Assembly: GCA_964634795.1 (NCBI GenBank)
Contig: CAZWLL010000024.1
Span: 1 to 34,169, forward strand
Direction of reading: 5' to 3'
DNA: 34,169 nucleotides
DNA from: UMGS1696 sp964634795
Lineage (GTDB): Bacteria > Bacillota > Clostridia > Oscillospirales > CAG-272
In this document: piece by piece, positions 23,995 to 31,709 of the stretch
How the letters are laid out: every line of letters starts with the position of its first letter
Position numbering within the stretch: position 1 is the stretch's first letter
Notes under the pieces: model-generated
The model's database searches: none
Seen by the model: the letters and a program-made list of their open reading frames with translations, nothing else
Told to the model about the DNA's origin: nothing
Translations under genes and position numbers: made by a program

Positions 23995-25077
23995 ATGATT
24001 ATATACGAATTCTTTGAAAGTATAGCTAAACCGTTGCCCGCGGTGACGGGTGAAGAATTTTGTTTTGCGGCGGTCGGACTGGATCATGGACATATTAACA
24101 GCATGTGTTCGGGGCTCATCGAGGCGGGAGCAAAGCTTTTATATGTGTGCGACAAAGATTACGTAAAAGCACAGGACTTTGCGGCAAAATTCGGTGCGGC
24201 GGCAATGAGATCGCTCGATGAAATATGTGAGGATAAAAGAGTTAAAATGATAGCATCTGCCGCGATTCCTTGTGAGAGGGGAGCGCTCGGATGTGAGGTT
24301 ATGCGTCGTGGTCTTGATTATTTCGTCGATAAAGCGCCTTTTACAGAGCTTGACCAGCTTATATCGGCAGAGAAAGCCGCACAAGAAACAGGAAGACGAT
24401 ATTTTGTATATTATTCCGAAAGACTCCATAGTGAATGCTCGATTTTAGCGGGATATCTTCTCGAGAATGACTTTATAGGCAAAGCGGTCAATATAATGGG
24501 CACAGGGCCTCACACAATAAATGCGCCGTCAAGACCCGAATGGTTTTTCAATCGTGCGAAATACGGCGGGATTCTATGCGACATAGGCTCGCATCAAGCC
24601 GAACAGTTTTTGTTTTATTCGGGTTCCGATAACGTAAGAGTAGACTGCTCGTCAATCGGAAATTTCCGTTACAATGAATACCCCGAGCTTGATGATTTCG
24701 GAGATATGCATCTTACGGCTGATAACGGGGTTACGGGATACCACAGAGTTGATTGGCTGTCTCCGCGCGGCTTGAAAACATGGGGAGACGGCAGATGCAT
24801 AATTGAAGGAACTAAAGGTTATATTGAACTGCGCAAGTATGAGGATATAACATTAGGCAAGGGAAACATTCTTTACCTGGTCAATGACGAAGGAGAATTC
24901 AGAATTGACGCGAACGGCAAAACCGGGATACCTTTCTTCCGTGATATGATAAATGACTGCCTTACGGGAAAAGAAACTGCTATGACGCAGAAGCATATAT
25001 TCGCGGCGGCACGAGTGTCACTGACTGCACAAAAATACGCTCATGATTTAACACCCGACGTTTACGGCAGGAAATAA
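23995..25077 (+). CDS. Gfo/Idh/MocA-family oxidoreductase
   Basis: 360 residues from the ATG at 23995. AAAGGA lies 15 bases before it, which is long; a TTG at 23980 in the same frame is only one base from that site and is less likely. The N-terminal Rossmann segment reads AAVGLDHGHINSM, in place of the classical GxGxxG, and VDKAPF stands at the EKP position. The C-terminal domain has the usual beta-sheet layout (CDIGSHQAEQFLFY). The His-rich nucleotide loop GLDHGHI marks a subgroup found in gut and soil bacteria near sugar-utilisation genes. Substrate unknown. It forms an operon with the phosphoesterase 24 bases downstream. Confidence 0.87.
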   Translation: MIIYEFFESIAKPLPAVTGEEFCFAAVGLDHGHINSMCSGLIEAGAKLLYVCDKDYVKAQDFAAKFGAAAMRSLDEICEDKRVKMIASAAIPCERGALGCEVMRRGLDYFVDKAPFTELDQLISAEKAAQETGRRYFVYYSERLHSECSILAGYLLENDFIGKAVNIMGTGPHTINAPSRPEWFFNRAKYGGILCDIGSHQAEQFLFYSGSDNVRVDCSSIGNFRYNEYPELDDFGDMHLTADNGVTGYHRVDWLSPRGLKTWGDGRCIIEGTKGYIELRKYEDITLGKGNILYLVNDEGEFRIDANGKTGIPFFRDMINDCLTGKETAMTQKHIFAAARVSLTAQKYAHDLTPDVYGRK

Positions 25078-25101
25078 CAATTTATTTAAAGGCAGGCTGA
25101 A

Positions 25102-25926
25102 ATGATAAATTCAATCGCATTAATCTGTATAGCGGCAGCGGTGTTGTGTATAATAGTTATAGCATTGTATGAAGGACTGACTGTCAGAGAATATACGGTA
25201 AGAACTGTAAAAGTGAAAAAAGAACATACTTTTGCTCTGATAACCGATCTTCATTCGACGTTATACGGAAAGAGCCAGGAAAAGCTTACGGAAAAAATAT
25301 TATCATTCTCACCCGAAGCGATTTTCTTTTCGGGAGATATAGTTGACGACAGACGGGACTTCGATTCGGTTCGTATGCTGCTGAACTCTGTTGCAAAATC
25401 CATCCCGTGTTATTATGTTGCGGGAAATCACGAAAGATGCATTGCTTATGCAGATGATATAAAAAAACAGATTTCCGAATGCGGAGTTAATGTAATATCG
25501 AATATATCGGCAAATCTCGGCGATAACATTGTGCTGTACGGAATCGATGATCCGTTATACTATATAAATGCAGGTGAGGAAGATAATATTGACGCAAAAT
25601 TCAAAGAAGCACTGAATAAGCTAAGTCCGAAAGAACAAAATTATAATATACTTCTTTCGCACAGACCCGAATTCGCACCGGAGTACGGCAGTTTCGGATT
25701 TGACTTGGCTCTATGCGGACACGCTCACGGCGGACAGGTTAGACTGCCGTATATCATCAACGGATTATACGCACCGCATCAAGGGCTGTTTCCTAAATAT
25801 GCGGGCGGCAAGTATTCGTTTGAAAACGGAAGAGATGTTATTGTAAGCCGAGGACTGATGAAAAACATATTGCCGCGTGTGTTCAATCCTCCGGAATTGG
25901 TAATTGTGAAAATTAAAACAGAATAA
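25102..25926 (+). CDS. Membrane-anchored metallophosphoesterase (YkuE-like)
   Basis: 274 residues. One N-terminal membrane helix (about 4-25) is followed by a calcineurin-like phosphoesterase domain. Its metal-binding motifs are in order: ITDLHS (DxH), FFSGDIVDD (GDxxD), VAGNHE (GNHE), LSHRPE and CGHAHGGQ (GHxH). The set is complete, so a two-metal hydrolase is expected, acting on phosphomonoesters, diesters or lipid-linked phosphates near the membrane. The pairing with a sugar dehydrogenase gives no clear clue to its substrate. Confidence 0.92.
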   Translation: MINSIALICIAAAVLCIIVIALYEGLTVREYTVRTVKVKKEHTFALITDLHSTLYGKSQEKLTEKILSFSPEAIFFSGDIVDDRRDFDSVRMLLNSVAKSIPCYYVAGNHERCIAYADDIKKQISECGVNVISNISANLGDNIVLYGIDDPLYYINAGEEDNIDAKFKEALNKLSPKEQNYNILLSHRPEFAPEYGSFGFDLALCGHAHGGQVRLPYIINGLYAPHQGLFPKYAGGKYSFENGRDVIVSRGLMKNILPRVFNPPELVIVKIKTE

Positions 25927-25930
25927 TAAC

Positions 25931-25975
25931 AAAAAGAGCTTCTCTGAAACGATAGGGTGTCAGAGAAGCTTTTTG
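25931..25975. terminator. Bidirectional terminator between phosphoesterase and serS
   Basis: A perfect 11-bp stem (25937-25947 with 25960-25970) with T runs on both strands, between convergent genes. Confidence 0.9.
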
Positions 25976-25992
25976 AATCTGTTAAATAATGC

Positions 25993-27279
25993 TTATTTCT
26001 TGGGAATGAGTACTTCCGTACCGCCCATGTAAGGTCTGAGAGCAACGGGAATCTTTACGCTGCCGTCTGCCTGAAGATTGTTTTCAAGGAAAGCGATAAG
26101 CATTCTGGGCGGAGCAACAACAGTATTGTTAAGCGTGTGCGCAAGGTATTTCTTGCCGTCACCGCTTACTCTGATGCGGAGTCTTCTTGCCTGAGCATCA
26201 CCGAGGTTAGAGCATGAACCTACCTCGAAGTATTTCTTCTGTCTCGGAGACCATGCTTCTACGTCGCATGACTTTACCTTCAAATCGGCGAGGTCTCCGG
26301 AGCAGCATTCAAGTGTACGTACAGGTATATCAAGAGAACGGAAGAAATCAACAGTGTTCTGCCAGAGCTTGTCATACCACATTTTAGAGTCCTCAGGCTT
26401 GCATACAACAATCATTTCCTGCTTTTCAAACTGGTGAATTCTGTAAACGCCTCTTTCTTCTATTCCGTGAGCGCCTTTTTCCTTACGGAAGCACGGCGAA
26501 TAGCTTGTAAGAGTGTAGGGAAGCTCTTCTTCGGGAATAATCTGGTCGATGAATTTGCCTATCATTGAGTGCTCTGATGTACCGATGAGATAGAGATCCT
26601 CACCTTCGATTTTGTACATCATAGCATCCATTTCCGCAAAGCTCATAACGCCTGTAACAACATCCGAGCGAATCATGAACGGAGGTATGCAATATGTGAA
26701 ACCGCGTCCTATCATGAAATCACGAGCATACGATAAAACCGCAGAGTGAAGGCGGGCAATGTCACCCATAAGATAGTAGAAACCGTTACCTGCAACACGG
26801 CGAGCTGAATCAAGGTCGATACCGTTGAATCTTTCCATTATATCGGTATGATACGGTACCTCGAAATCGGGAACAACAGGTTCCCCGAAGCGTTCTATTT
26901 CTACATTTTGACTGTCATCCTTACCGATCGGTACAGAGGGATCGATGATGTTAGGAATAGTCATCATGATATTTTTAATTTTTTCGGCAAGCTCGGCTTC
27001 CTTCTTCTCGCATTCTTCAAGTCTTGCGGACTGTTCGTTTACCTGAGCCTTAACTTTTTCGGCTTCTTCCTTTTGACCTTTAGCCATTAATCCGCCGATT
27101 TGCTTGGAAAGCTTATTGCGGTTCGAACGAAGATTGTCGGCTTCCTGCATCGTAGCGCGGTTTTCGGCGTCAAGAGCTATTACTTCGTCAACGAGAGGGA
27201 GCTTGTAGTCCTGAAATTTGTTTTTGATATTCTGCTTGACAACATCAGGGTTTTCACGCAGAAATTTAATGTCCAGCAT
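25993..27279 (-). CDS. serS: Seryl-tRNA synthetase
   Basis: 428 residues, normal for bacterial SerRS, which charges tRNA-Ser. The N-terminal coiled-coil arm spans about residues 30-105 (Lys/Glu heptads). The class II motifs follow: motif 2 FRKEKGAHGIEERGVYRIHQF and motif 3 NNTVVAPPRMLIAFLENN. AAAGGGG lies eight bases before the ATG. It is preceded by a T-box leader, so its expression rises when uncharged tRNA-Ser accumulates. Confidence 0.98.
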   Translation of the reverse strand: MLDIKFLRENPDVVKQNIKNKFQDYKLPLVDEVIALDAENRATMQEADNLRSNRNKLSKQIGGLMAKGQKEEAEKVKAQVNEQSARLEECEKKEAELAEKIKNIMMTIPNIIDPSVPIGKDDSQNVEIERFGEPVVPDFEVPYHTDIMERFNGIDLDSARRVAGNGFYYLMGDIARLHSAVLSYARDFMIGRGFTYCIPPFMIRSDVVTGVMSFAEMDAMMYKIEGEDLYLIGTSEHSMIGKFIDQIIPEEELPYTLTSYSPCFRKEKGAHGIEERGVYRIHQFEKQEMIVVCKPEDSKMWYDKLWQNTVDFFRSLDIPVRTLECCSGDLADLKVKSCDVEAWSPRQKKYFEVGSCSNLGDAQARRLRIRVSGDGKKYLAHTLNNTVVAPPRMLIAFLENNLQADGSVKIPVALRPYMGGTEVLIPKK

Positions 27280-27512
27280 TTTTGTTACCCCTTTACAATA
27301 ATATTTTGGAGGGAATAAAAAAGACCCCTCCCGATATATTGGGACGAGATACTCGTGGTGCCACCCAAATTCGCTGAATATTCAGCCTCATTTTATATAA
27401 ACAACAGCTCGGAAGGCGGAAAGCGTGCTTATTTTTGCCGGTTCACACCAATGCCGACTCTCTGAAAAAAATGAATGCACGTATATTCTTCGTCATAGCC
27501 GTTAATTTAAAC
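27280..27512 (-). promoter_or_regulatory. Serine T-box riboswitch upstream of serS
   Basis: The T-box core GGGTGGCACCACGAG is on the minus strand at 27366-27352. Its UGGC can pair with the GCCA end of uncharged tRNA-Ser, which carries discriminator G. The antiterminator uses ACGAG/CTCGT. Further 5' lies a Stem I with an AGAGAG-type distal loop (minus strand, near 27458-27465) and GTGC/GCAC pairing. The best specifier candidate is UCC (serine) at 27420-27418, in the internal loop below that pairing. Confidence 0.9.
27311..27349 (-). terminator. T-box-controlled terminator
   Basis: CTCGTCCC (minus strand, near 27347-27340) pairs with GGGAGGGG (near 27331-27324) with one mismatch, followed by a T run. 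CTCGT is shared with the antiterminator, so the two structures exclude each other. Confidence 0.82.
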
Positions 27513-27518
27513 ACTTAC

Positions 27519-27547
27519 AGTATATCAAAAAAACAATAAAAAATCAA
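27519..27547 (-). promoter_or_regulatory. serS promoter
   Basis: Minus strand TTGATT (27547-27542), 17 bases, TATACT (27524-27519). Confidence 0.75.
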
Positions 27548-27718
27548 GGGTTTTCGCTGAATTAATATAAATATCTCAAAAAACCGAGCACTCATTCTTA
27601 TTATAAACCTTCTATTTTTGCGGTTGTGGAATTCATACAAAAATAATAATTATTAATACTGTAAAATAAATATAAAATTGTTTATAATAACGTTTTTTTT
27701 TTTTTGAATTATTTAGTA

Positions 27719-27980
27719 TTGACAAAAAAATTAGAAATGATACTATATAAATGTAGAAAGGCGGTGAGTCTGCATTGATTTAAGGTACAAAATAAAAAAT
27801 AATTTCATGAAATGCAGGAATAAGATTGTTTATTAAGGCGTATAGATTATTGAAATTTTCAAAGAAATAATTTTAAATACATCTATACGAGCTTCAATTA
27901 GGAAAAAACTATGGTAATAACTAAGTAATAATAAAGACCTGATTAAATTATATTGGTCAAGATAAAAGAGGTCACGTTGT
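27719..27980 (+). promoter_or_regulatory. Promoter and folded leader of the radical SAM operon
   Basis: TTGACA at 27719-27724 is followed by a weaker -10 (TACTAT at spacing 16, or TATATA at 18). The leader of about 230 bases contains a perfect 9-base inverted repeat, CGTATAGAT (27839-27847) and ATCTATACG (27881-27889). Near the start codon, GACCT (27936-27940) can pair with AGGTC (27969-27973), covering part of the ribosome-binding site AGAGG (27967-27971). GACC can instead pair with GGTC at 27955-27958. A run of 13 T (27693-27705) lies just upstream of the -35 box. I find no peptide-coding frame longer than 13 codons in this 430-base gap. Confidence 0.6.
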
Positions 27981-29870
27981 ATGCTTTATTTAAAAAGTAT
28001 TTTCGCAATAGAATTTATCGGTGTTAATGAATTGAATGTTTTACTGAACAGCGAGAAAATAAACTCTGAGAAGAAAAATAAAGGAAATGACCTTAATGAC
28101 GTCGAAAGTTTTTGTTTGAACTATATTAATGAAAAATATCTGTCAGATAATAATGCTGTAATAACCGAAATCGATTGTGCTTTTGCATATCTGTGTTCCG
28201 TTGGATACACTGCAAACGATGAATTCGAGAAGAGTTTAAACGAAATTATTTTTGAAATTTCTGAAATTCCGCTTACAGCTGATTACACTAAGTATGATAC
28301 AAAGGATGTGGTCAGTGTTGCGTATATCATGAATGGATGCAAGCATGAAATGACAGCGGAAAGCATGCAATTTACAAGTGATTGGGTAAAAAAGAAGATT
28401 ATTTCGGAATTAATAAAATCACCTGAGTATAAAAATACAGATATTTTCAAAAATAAAAAAAATGAGTTTGATTTTTTGGATGAGATATGGCTGCAGATTA
28501 AGAACTTAGTAAAAAAACAATACCTTATTCCTGTTTATCCGGTAGGAAATGATTATTTCTTTGTACCCGAAAATATGCTGCTTGTTAAATATCCTTATTC
28601 AAACAATGATGAAGCGGTGAATCTATACTTTAACTTGGCTGGTAAATTCACGGAATCAAATACAGAGAAGAGTCGTATAGAGAAACTTCATGAACGGTAT
28701 ATAGATAAACCTTTTGATATAACTCAAACAGCACCTATAAGCGGAGGTATCAGTTTAACTGAAGATTGTCAATTCAGATGCGAATATTGTTCATTTTCAT
28801 CAGGTGGCGAAAACAACAAAACACTGTCGATTGACGATGTTAAAGGATATGTTGATTGGCTGGTTAAAAATGTTGCGTTAAAAAAACTTGTATCAGATGA
28901 GAATAATATTCTTAAGATATTAATAGCCGGCGGAGGGGAAGCTACCTATAAGTGGAACCTGTTTGTGGATACCGTAAAATATATAAAAGAAATTTCCGCA
29001 AAAAACAATATTGAATGCAGTCTCGAAATCACAACAAACGGATGCCTGAGTGAGGAACAAACGGAATTCATCATCGATAATTTCAGTAGGATATTAGTAT
29101 CGTTCGATGGAATCGAGGAGATACAAAATAAAAACAGACATTTTGCGAACTGTGAGCCAACCTATAATATTGTAAGCCGCACACTTAAAAAATTGGATGA
29201 AAAAGCAGCTAATTATTCTATAATTACAGTTGTACAGTTGGATGACATAACACGAATCGAAGAAATTGCAAGCAGTATTTTCTCACAGTATCCCAATCTG
29301 CGCGAACTCAGCATCAGACCTGCAATGCCGACGGGAAGAGCAGCAAATTACTCAAATGAATACTGTAAGTATGATTTTGCTTCGAGTTATTTTTTAACTG
29401 AACAAAAATTAGGAAATCCTTTGAAAATGAGCTGCAGTTTATTCAATTATAAATGGTCAAGAGGAATTTTCTGCGGGGCACTTTACGGTCAGCATCCTTG
29501 GTTGACACCAAACGGTAATATTGTTACATGTCAGGATGCAAGAGAAGAATCGGTAGTTGTAGGACATGTCGTAAACGGTGAAGTAAAAGCTGTTCAAAAC
29601 ATCGATACATATGCAGACATTGCTTTTTCACAGATTGAATCATGCAGACTGTGCGATATGTTTTGGTTTTGCCATGGCAACTGTCCGCTGAATCCGAACG
29701 ATGATGAGAGAAAATATTATCAATCATGTGTATGCGTGGAAATGAAAAAGTATTGGTATCTTCTTTTGAATAAACTGATAAAGAACGGATCACATGGAAA
29801 ATGGCATTTGGAAAAAATAAGCGGTGATATACCTTGCAACGCTAAGGTATGGAGAATCAAAAGTTTGTAA
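27981..29870 (+). CDS. Radical SAM/SPASM peptide-maturase-like protein
   Basis: 629 residues. The radical SAM cluster motif is CQFRCEYC (Cys263, Cys267, Cys270), followed by GGGE at 317-320 (SAM binding) and the barrel strands. The C-terminal SPASM domain is complete: Cys498, a 13-residue gap to Gly512, GX4C to Cys517, then CX2CX5CX3C at Cys555, 558, 564 and 568, and Cys583 (Cys585 next to it). SPASM enzymes bind two further Fe-S clusters and mostly modify ribosomal peptides (thioether, C-C or epimer formation). The N-terminal 240 residues have no motif I know and may bind substrate. AGAGG lies nine bases before ATG. A PqqD-like gene follows 46 bases downstream. Codon use is strikingly AT-rich compared with neighbours, suggesting transfer. 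The substrate is unknown. Confidence 0.9.
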   Translation: MLYLKSIFAIEFIGVNELNVLLNSEKINSEKKNKGNDLNDVESFCLNYINEKYLSDNNAVITEIDCAFAYLCSVGYTANDEFEKSLNEIIFEISEIPLTADYTKYDTKDVVSVAYIMNGCKHEMTAESMQFTSDWVKKKIISELIKSPEYKNTDIFKNKKNEFDFLDEIWLQIKNLVKKQYLIPVYPVGNDYFFVPENMLLVKYPYSNNDEAVNLYFNLAGKFTESNTEKSRIEKLHERYIDKPFDITQTAPISGGISLTEDCQFRCEYCSFSSGGENNKTLSIDDVKGYVDWLVKNVALKKLVSDENNILKILIAGGGEATYKWNLFVDTVKYIKEISAKNNIECSLEITTNGCLSEEQTEFIIDNFSRILVSFDGIEEIQNKNRHFANCEPTYNIVSRTLKKLDEKAANYSIITVVQLDDITRIEEIASSIFSQYPNLRELSIRPAMPTGRAANYSNEYCKYDFASSYFLTEQKLGNPLKMSCSLFNYKWSRGIFCGALYGQHPWLTPNGNIVTCQDAREESVVVGHVVNGEVKAVQNIDTYADIAFSQIESCRLCDMFWFCHGNCPLNPNDDERKYYQSCVCVEMKKYWYLLLNKLIKNGSHGKWHLEKISGDIPCNAKVWRIKSL

Positions 29871-29916
29871 TAATAAGAAGAAGTTTATAAACAAACATTA
29901 AAGATTGAGGTACCGT

Positions 29917-30222
29917 ATGTTTGATAATGATATCGTTAACCTGACGTTTGATAAAGATAATCTTTCGTATTCTGAAGTAAATGACGAATGTTGTATTTAT
30001 CTGAAAAATAAAAGAAAAGCGGGAATTTTAAATAAAACATCGTCATGTGTTTTTCTCTTTTTGCTTGAAAAAATCGAAGCGGGAAGTTCATCTGTTTTGG
30101 TCGGAGAAATAACAGAACATCTGAAAAGTAAATATAAAGTAAATGAAGAGAATGTTAATCTGAAAAACGACATCGAAAATCTGATAATCAAATTCCGTGA
30201 GAATGAGATATTGGTTAAATGA
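29917..30222 (+). CDS. PqqD-like peptide-recognition protein
   Basis: 101 residues from the ATG at 29917, with GAGG six bases before it; a TTG four codons upstream is unnecessary. The pattern fits PqqD: beta strands at the N-terminus, then GILNKTSSCVFLFLLEKIEAG (LN-T-xxxIW-type helix), a second helix with VGEITEHLKSKY, and a helix ending ILVK. PqqD-like domains (RiPP recognition elements) bind the leader of a precursor peptide and present it to a radical SAM maturase. Its place directly after the radical SAM gene supports this. No precursor gene is recognisable on either side. The family call rests on pattern only. Confidence 0.7.
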   Translation: MFDNDIVNLTFDKDNLSYSEVNDECCIYLKNKRKAGILNKTSSCVFLFLLEKIEAGSSSVLVGEITEHLKSKYKVNEENVNLKNDIENLIIKFRENEILVK

Positions 30223-30254
30223 AGATTTGAAAATGGTATAGCTCATAAAATAAG

Positions 30255-30304
30255 CCTGTCAGTATAGCTATTAAAAAAATTTGTTATACTGACAGGTATT
30301 GTTT
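30255..30304 (+). terminator. Probable terminator of the radical SAM operon
   Basis: A perfect 12-bp stem (30255-30266 with 30285-30296), an 18-base loop and an interrupted T-rich tail (TATTGTTT). The stem is strong and the tail is imperfect. Confidence 0.7.
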
Positions 30305-30334
30305 ATATTTATTGATATATCATATTAAAAGTGC

Positions 30335-30363
30335 TTGACATCAAATGTGAAATTTGATATTAT
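30335..30363 (+). promoter_or_regulatory. Promoter with internal operator, MBL/URO-D operon
   Basis: TTGACA (30335-30340), 17 bases, TATTAT (30358-30363). The spacer is almost entirely a perfect inverted repeat, ATCAAAT-GTGAA-ATTTGAT (30340-30358), as expected for a repressor site between the -35 and -10 boxes. Confidence 0.75.
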
Positions 30364-30400
30364 TTAAATGAATTGTCTTAATAGAAAATAGGAGAGAACA

Positions 30401-31678
30401 ATGAACGTAAAATGGATTTTTTCATGCCCCGCTCCGGAATGCGGCGAAATAGTCGAAGGATTTTATAATGCGGGTCCGATGCTGAAAAACGACAAGGAAG
30501 GCGTGACAGACGAAGACTCGAAAATGCAGATTGTAAAAGGCGCGACAAGAACTGATTTCGACGAATATAAGAAAAAGCTTGCTTCCGCGGGATATACTAT
30601 CGAATCCGAAAACGAAATCGGACCAAACGCTTATTTTGATTTCGGTTATTTTCATGCCGCGTACGTTGAAGTTCTCGGCGAAATACGTGTAATCGAGGAT
30701 AAGGTCAAGACTTCTCTGAATGAGTTCGGTTATACCGCAAAGGGAAACAAAATAACAACTGTTTATCAATATGGATTATACTACGATAAGGCTAATAATT
30801 GTACAGATACCACGGTTAACTGCGGAATGATATATATTATTAAGCTTTCCGATGACAGTCTTGTAATGATTGACGGCGGACACATTTTCCAGTGGAATAA
30901 TGAAGCAATGGAAGCGCTGTGGACATTCCTGAAAAAAATAACGAATTCGGCGGACGGCAAGATAAGAATCGCGGCATGGTACTTTACCCATGCTCATGAT
31001 GATCATACGGACGGATGTACTAAGCTTTTGAAGCGCCATGGTAAAGATATTGAGCTCGAGAGGGTTATGTTTAACTTCCCGTCATATAGTATGGCAAGAG
31101 GATCTGATACCGTTTTCGATATGAAAGACACGGTAAAAGAGCTATATCCGAACGTTAAGCTTCTTAAGGTACACAGCGGATACAAGTTTAATCTTGCCGA
31201 TGCACAGTTTGAATTCATGTACGCACATGAGGATGCGGTAAAAGCGGATAATCCTTCAAGATTTCCGTTTGGGGATTTCAACAGTTCATCATCTATATTC
31301 CGAGTGACAATAGACGGCAAATCACTTGTAATTCTCGGAGATACAAACGTGGAAACAGAAAAATTACTTTCCGAGACAACGGTACGCGAGTCATGGAAAT
31401 CCGATTTTGTCCAGGTTGCGCACCATTGCTTCAACTATCTCGATACGCTTTACGAGTGGATAAATGCTCCAATCGCAATGCTCCCGAATTCATATTTCGG
31501 TGCTCATACGCCGGAGAATACGCCGAAGCTCGCCGGTGTAATCAAACATCTTGAAAAGCCCGATAATATTTATTATGAGGGTGAAGGTACTTACGGATTC
31601 ATAGTGCATGACGGTAAATGGGAATGTGTCTATGAAGCTCCCATAATCGGCGGAGAATACGATCATTCAGGCTTTTGA
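30401..31678 (+). CDS. Metallo-beta-lactamase-fold hydrolase
   Basis: 425 residues, cytoplasmic. An N-terminal region of about 130 residues with no known motif precedes an MBL-fold domain. The metal motif is HAHDDH (His197 to His202) in YFTHAHDDHTDG. VMIDGGH, VILGDTN and VAHHCFN supply the usual later metal ligands. The layout resembles ComEC-type and related MBL hydrolases; possible substrates are phosphodiesters, lactones or thioesters. GGAG lies eight bases before the ATG. It is co-transcribed with the URO-D-like gene 31 bases downstream, under a promoter with an operator. The pair suggests one regulated catabolic function that I cannot name. Confidence 0.85.
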   Translation: MNVKWIFSCPAPECGEIVEGFYNAGPMLKNDKEGVTDEDSKMQIVKGATRTDFDEYKKKLASAGYTIESENEIGPNAYFDFGYFHAAYVEVLGEIRVIEDKVKTSLNEFGYTAKGNKITTVYQYGLYYDKANNCTDTTVNCGMIYIIKLSDDSLVMIDGGHIFQWNNEAMEALWTFLKKITNSADGKIRIAAWYFTHAHDDHTDGCTKLLKRHGKDIELERVMFNFPSYSMARGSDTVFDMKDTVKELYPNVKLLKVHSGYKFNLADAQFEFMYAHEDAVKADNPSRFPFGDFNSSSSIFRVTIDGKSLVILGDTNVETEKLLSETTVRESWKSDFVQVAHHCFNYLDTLYEWINAPIAMLPNSYFGAHTPENTPKLAGVIKHLEKPDNIYYEGEGTYGFIVHDGKWECVYEAPIIGGEYDHSGF

Positions 31679-31709
31679 TTTAATGACTTACTGATAAGGA
31701 GAAAAACAT

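Noticed and set aside
27807..27836. A 9-codon frame (MKCRNKIVY) as precursor peptide of the radical SAM system
   Set aside because: There is no ribosome-binding site near it, and it is far shorter than known precursor peptides.
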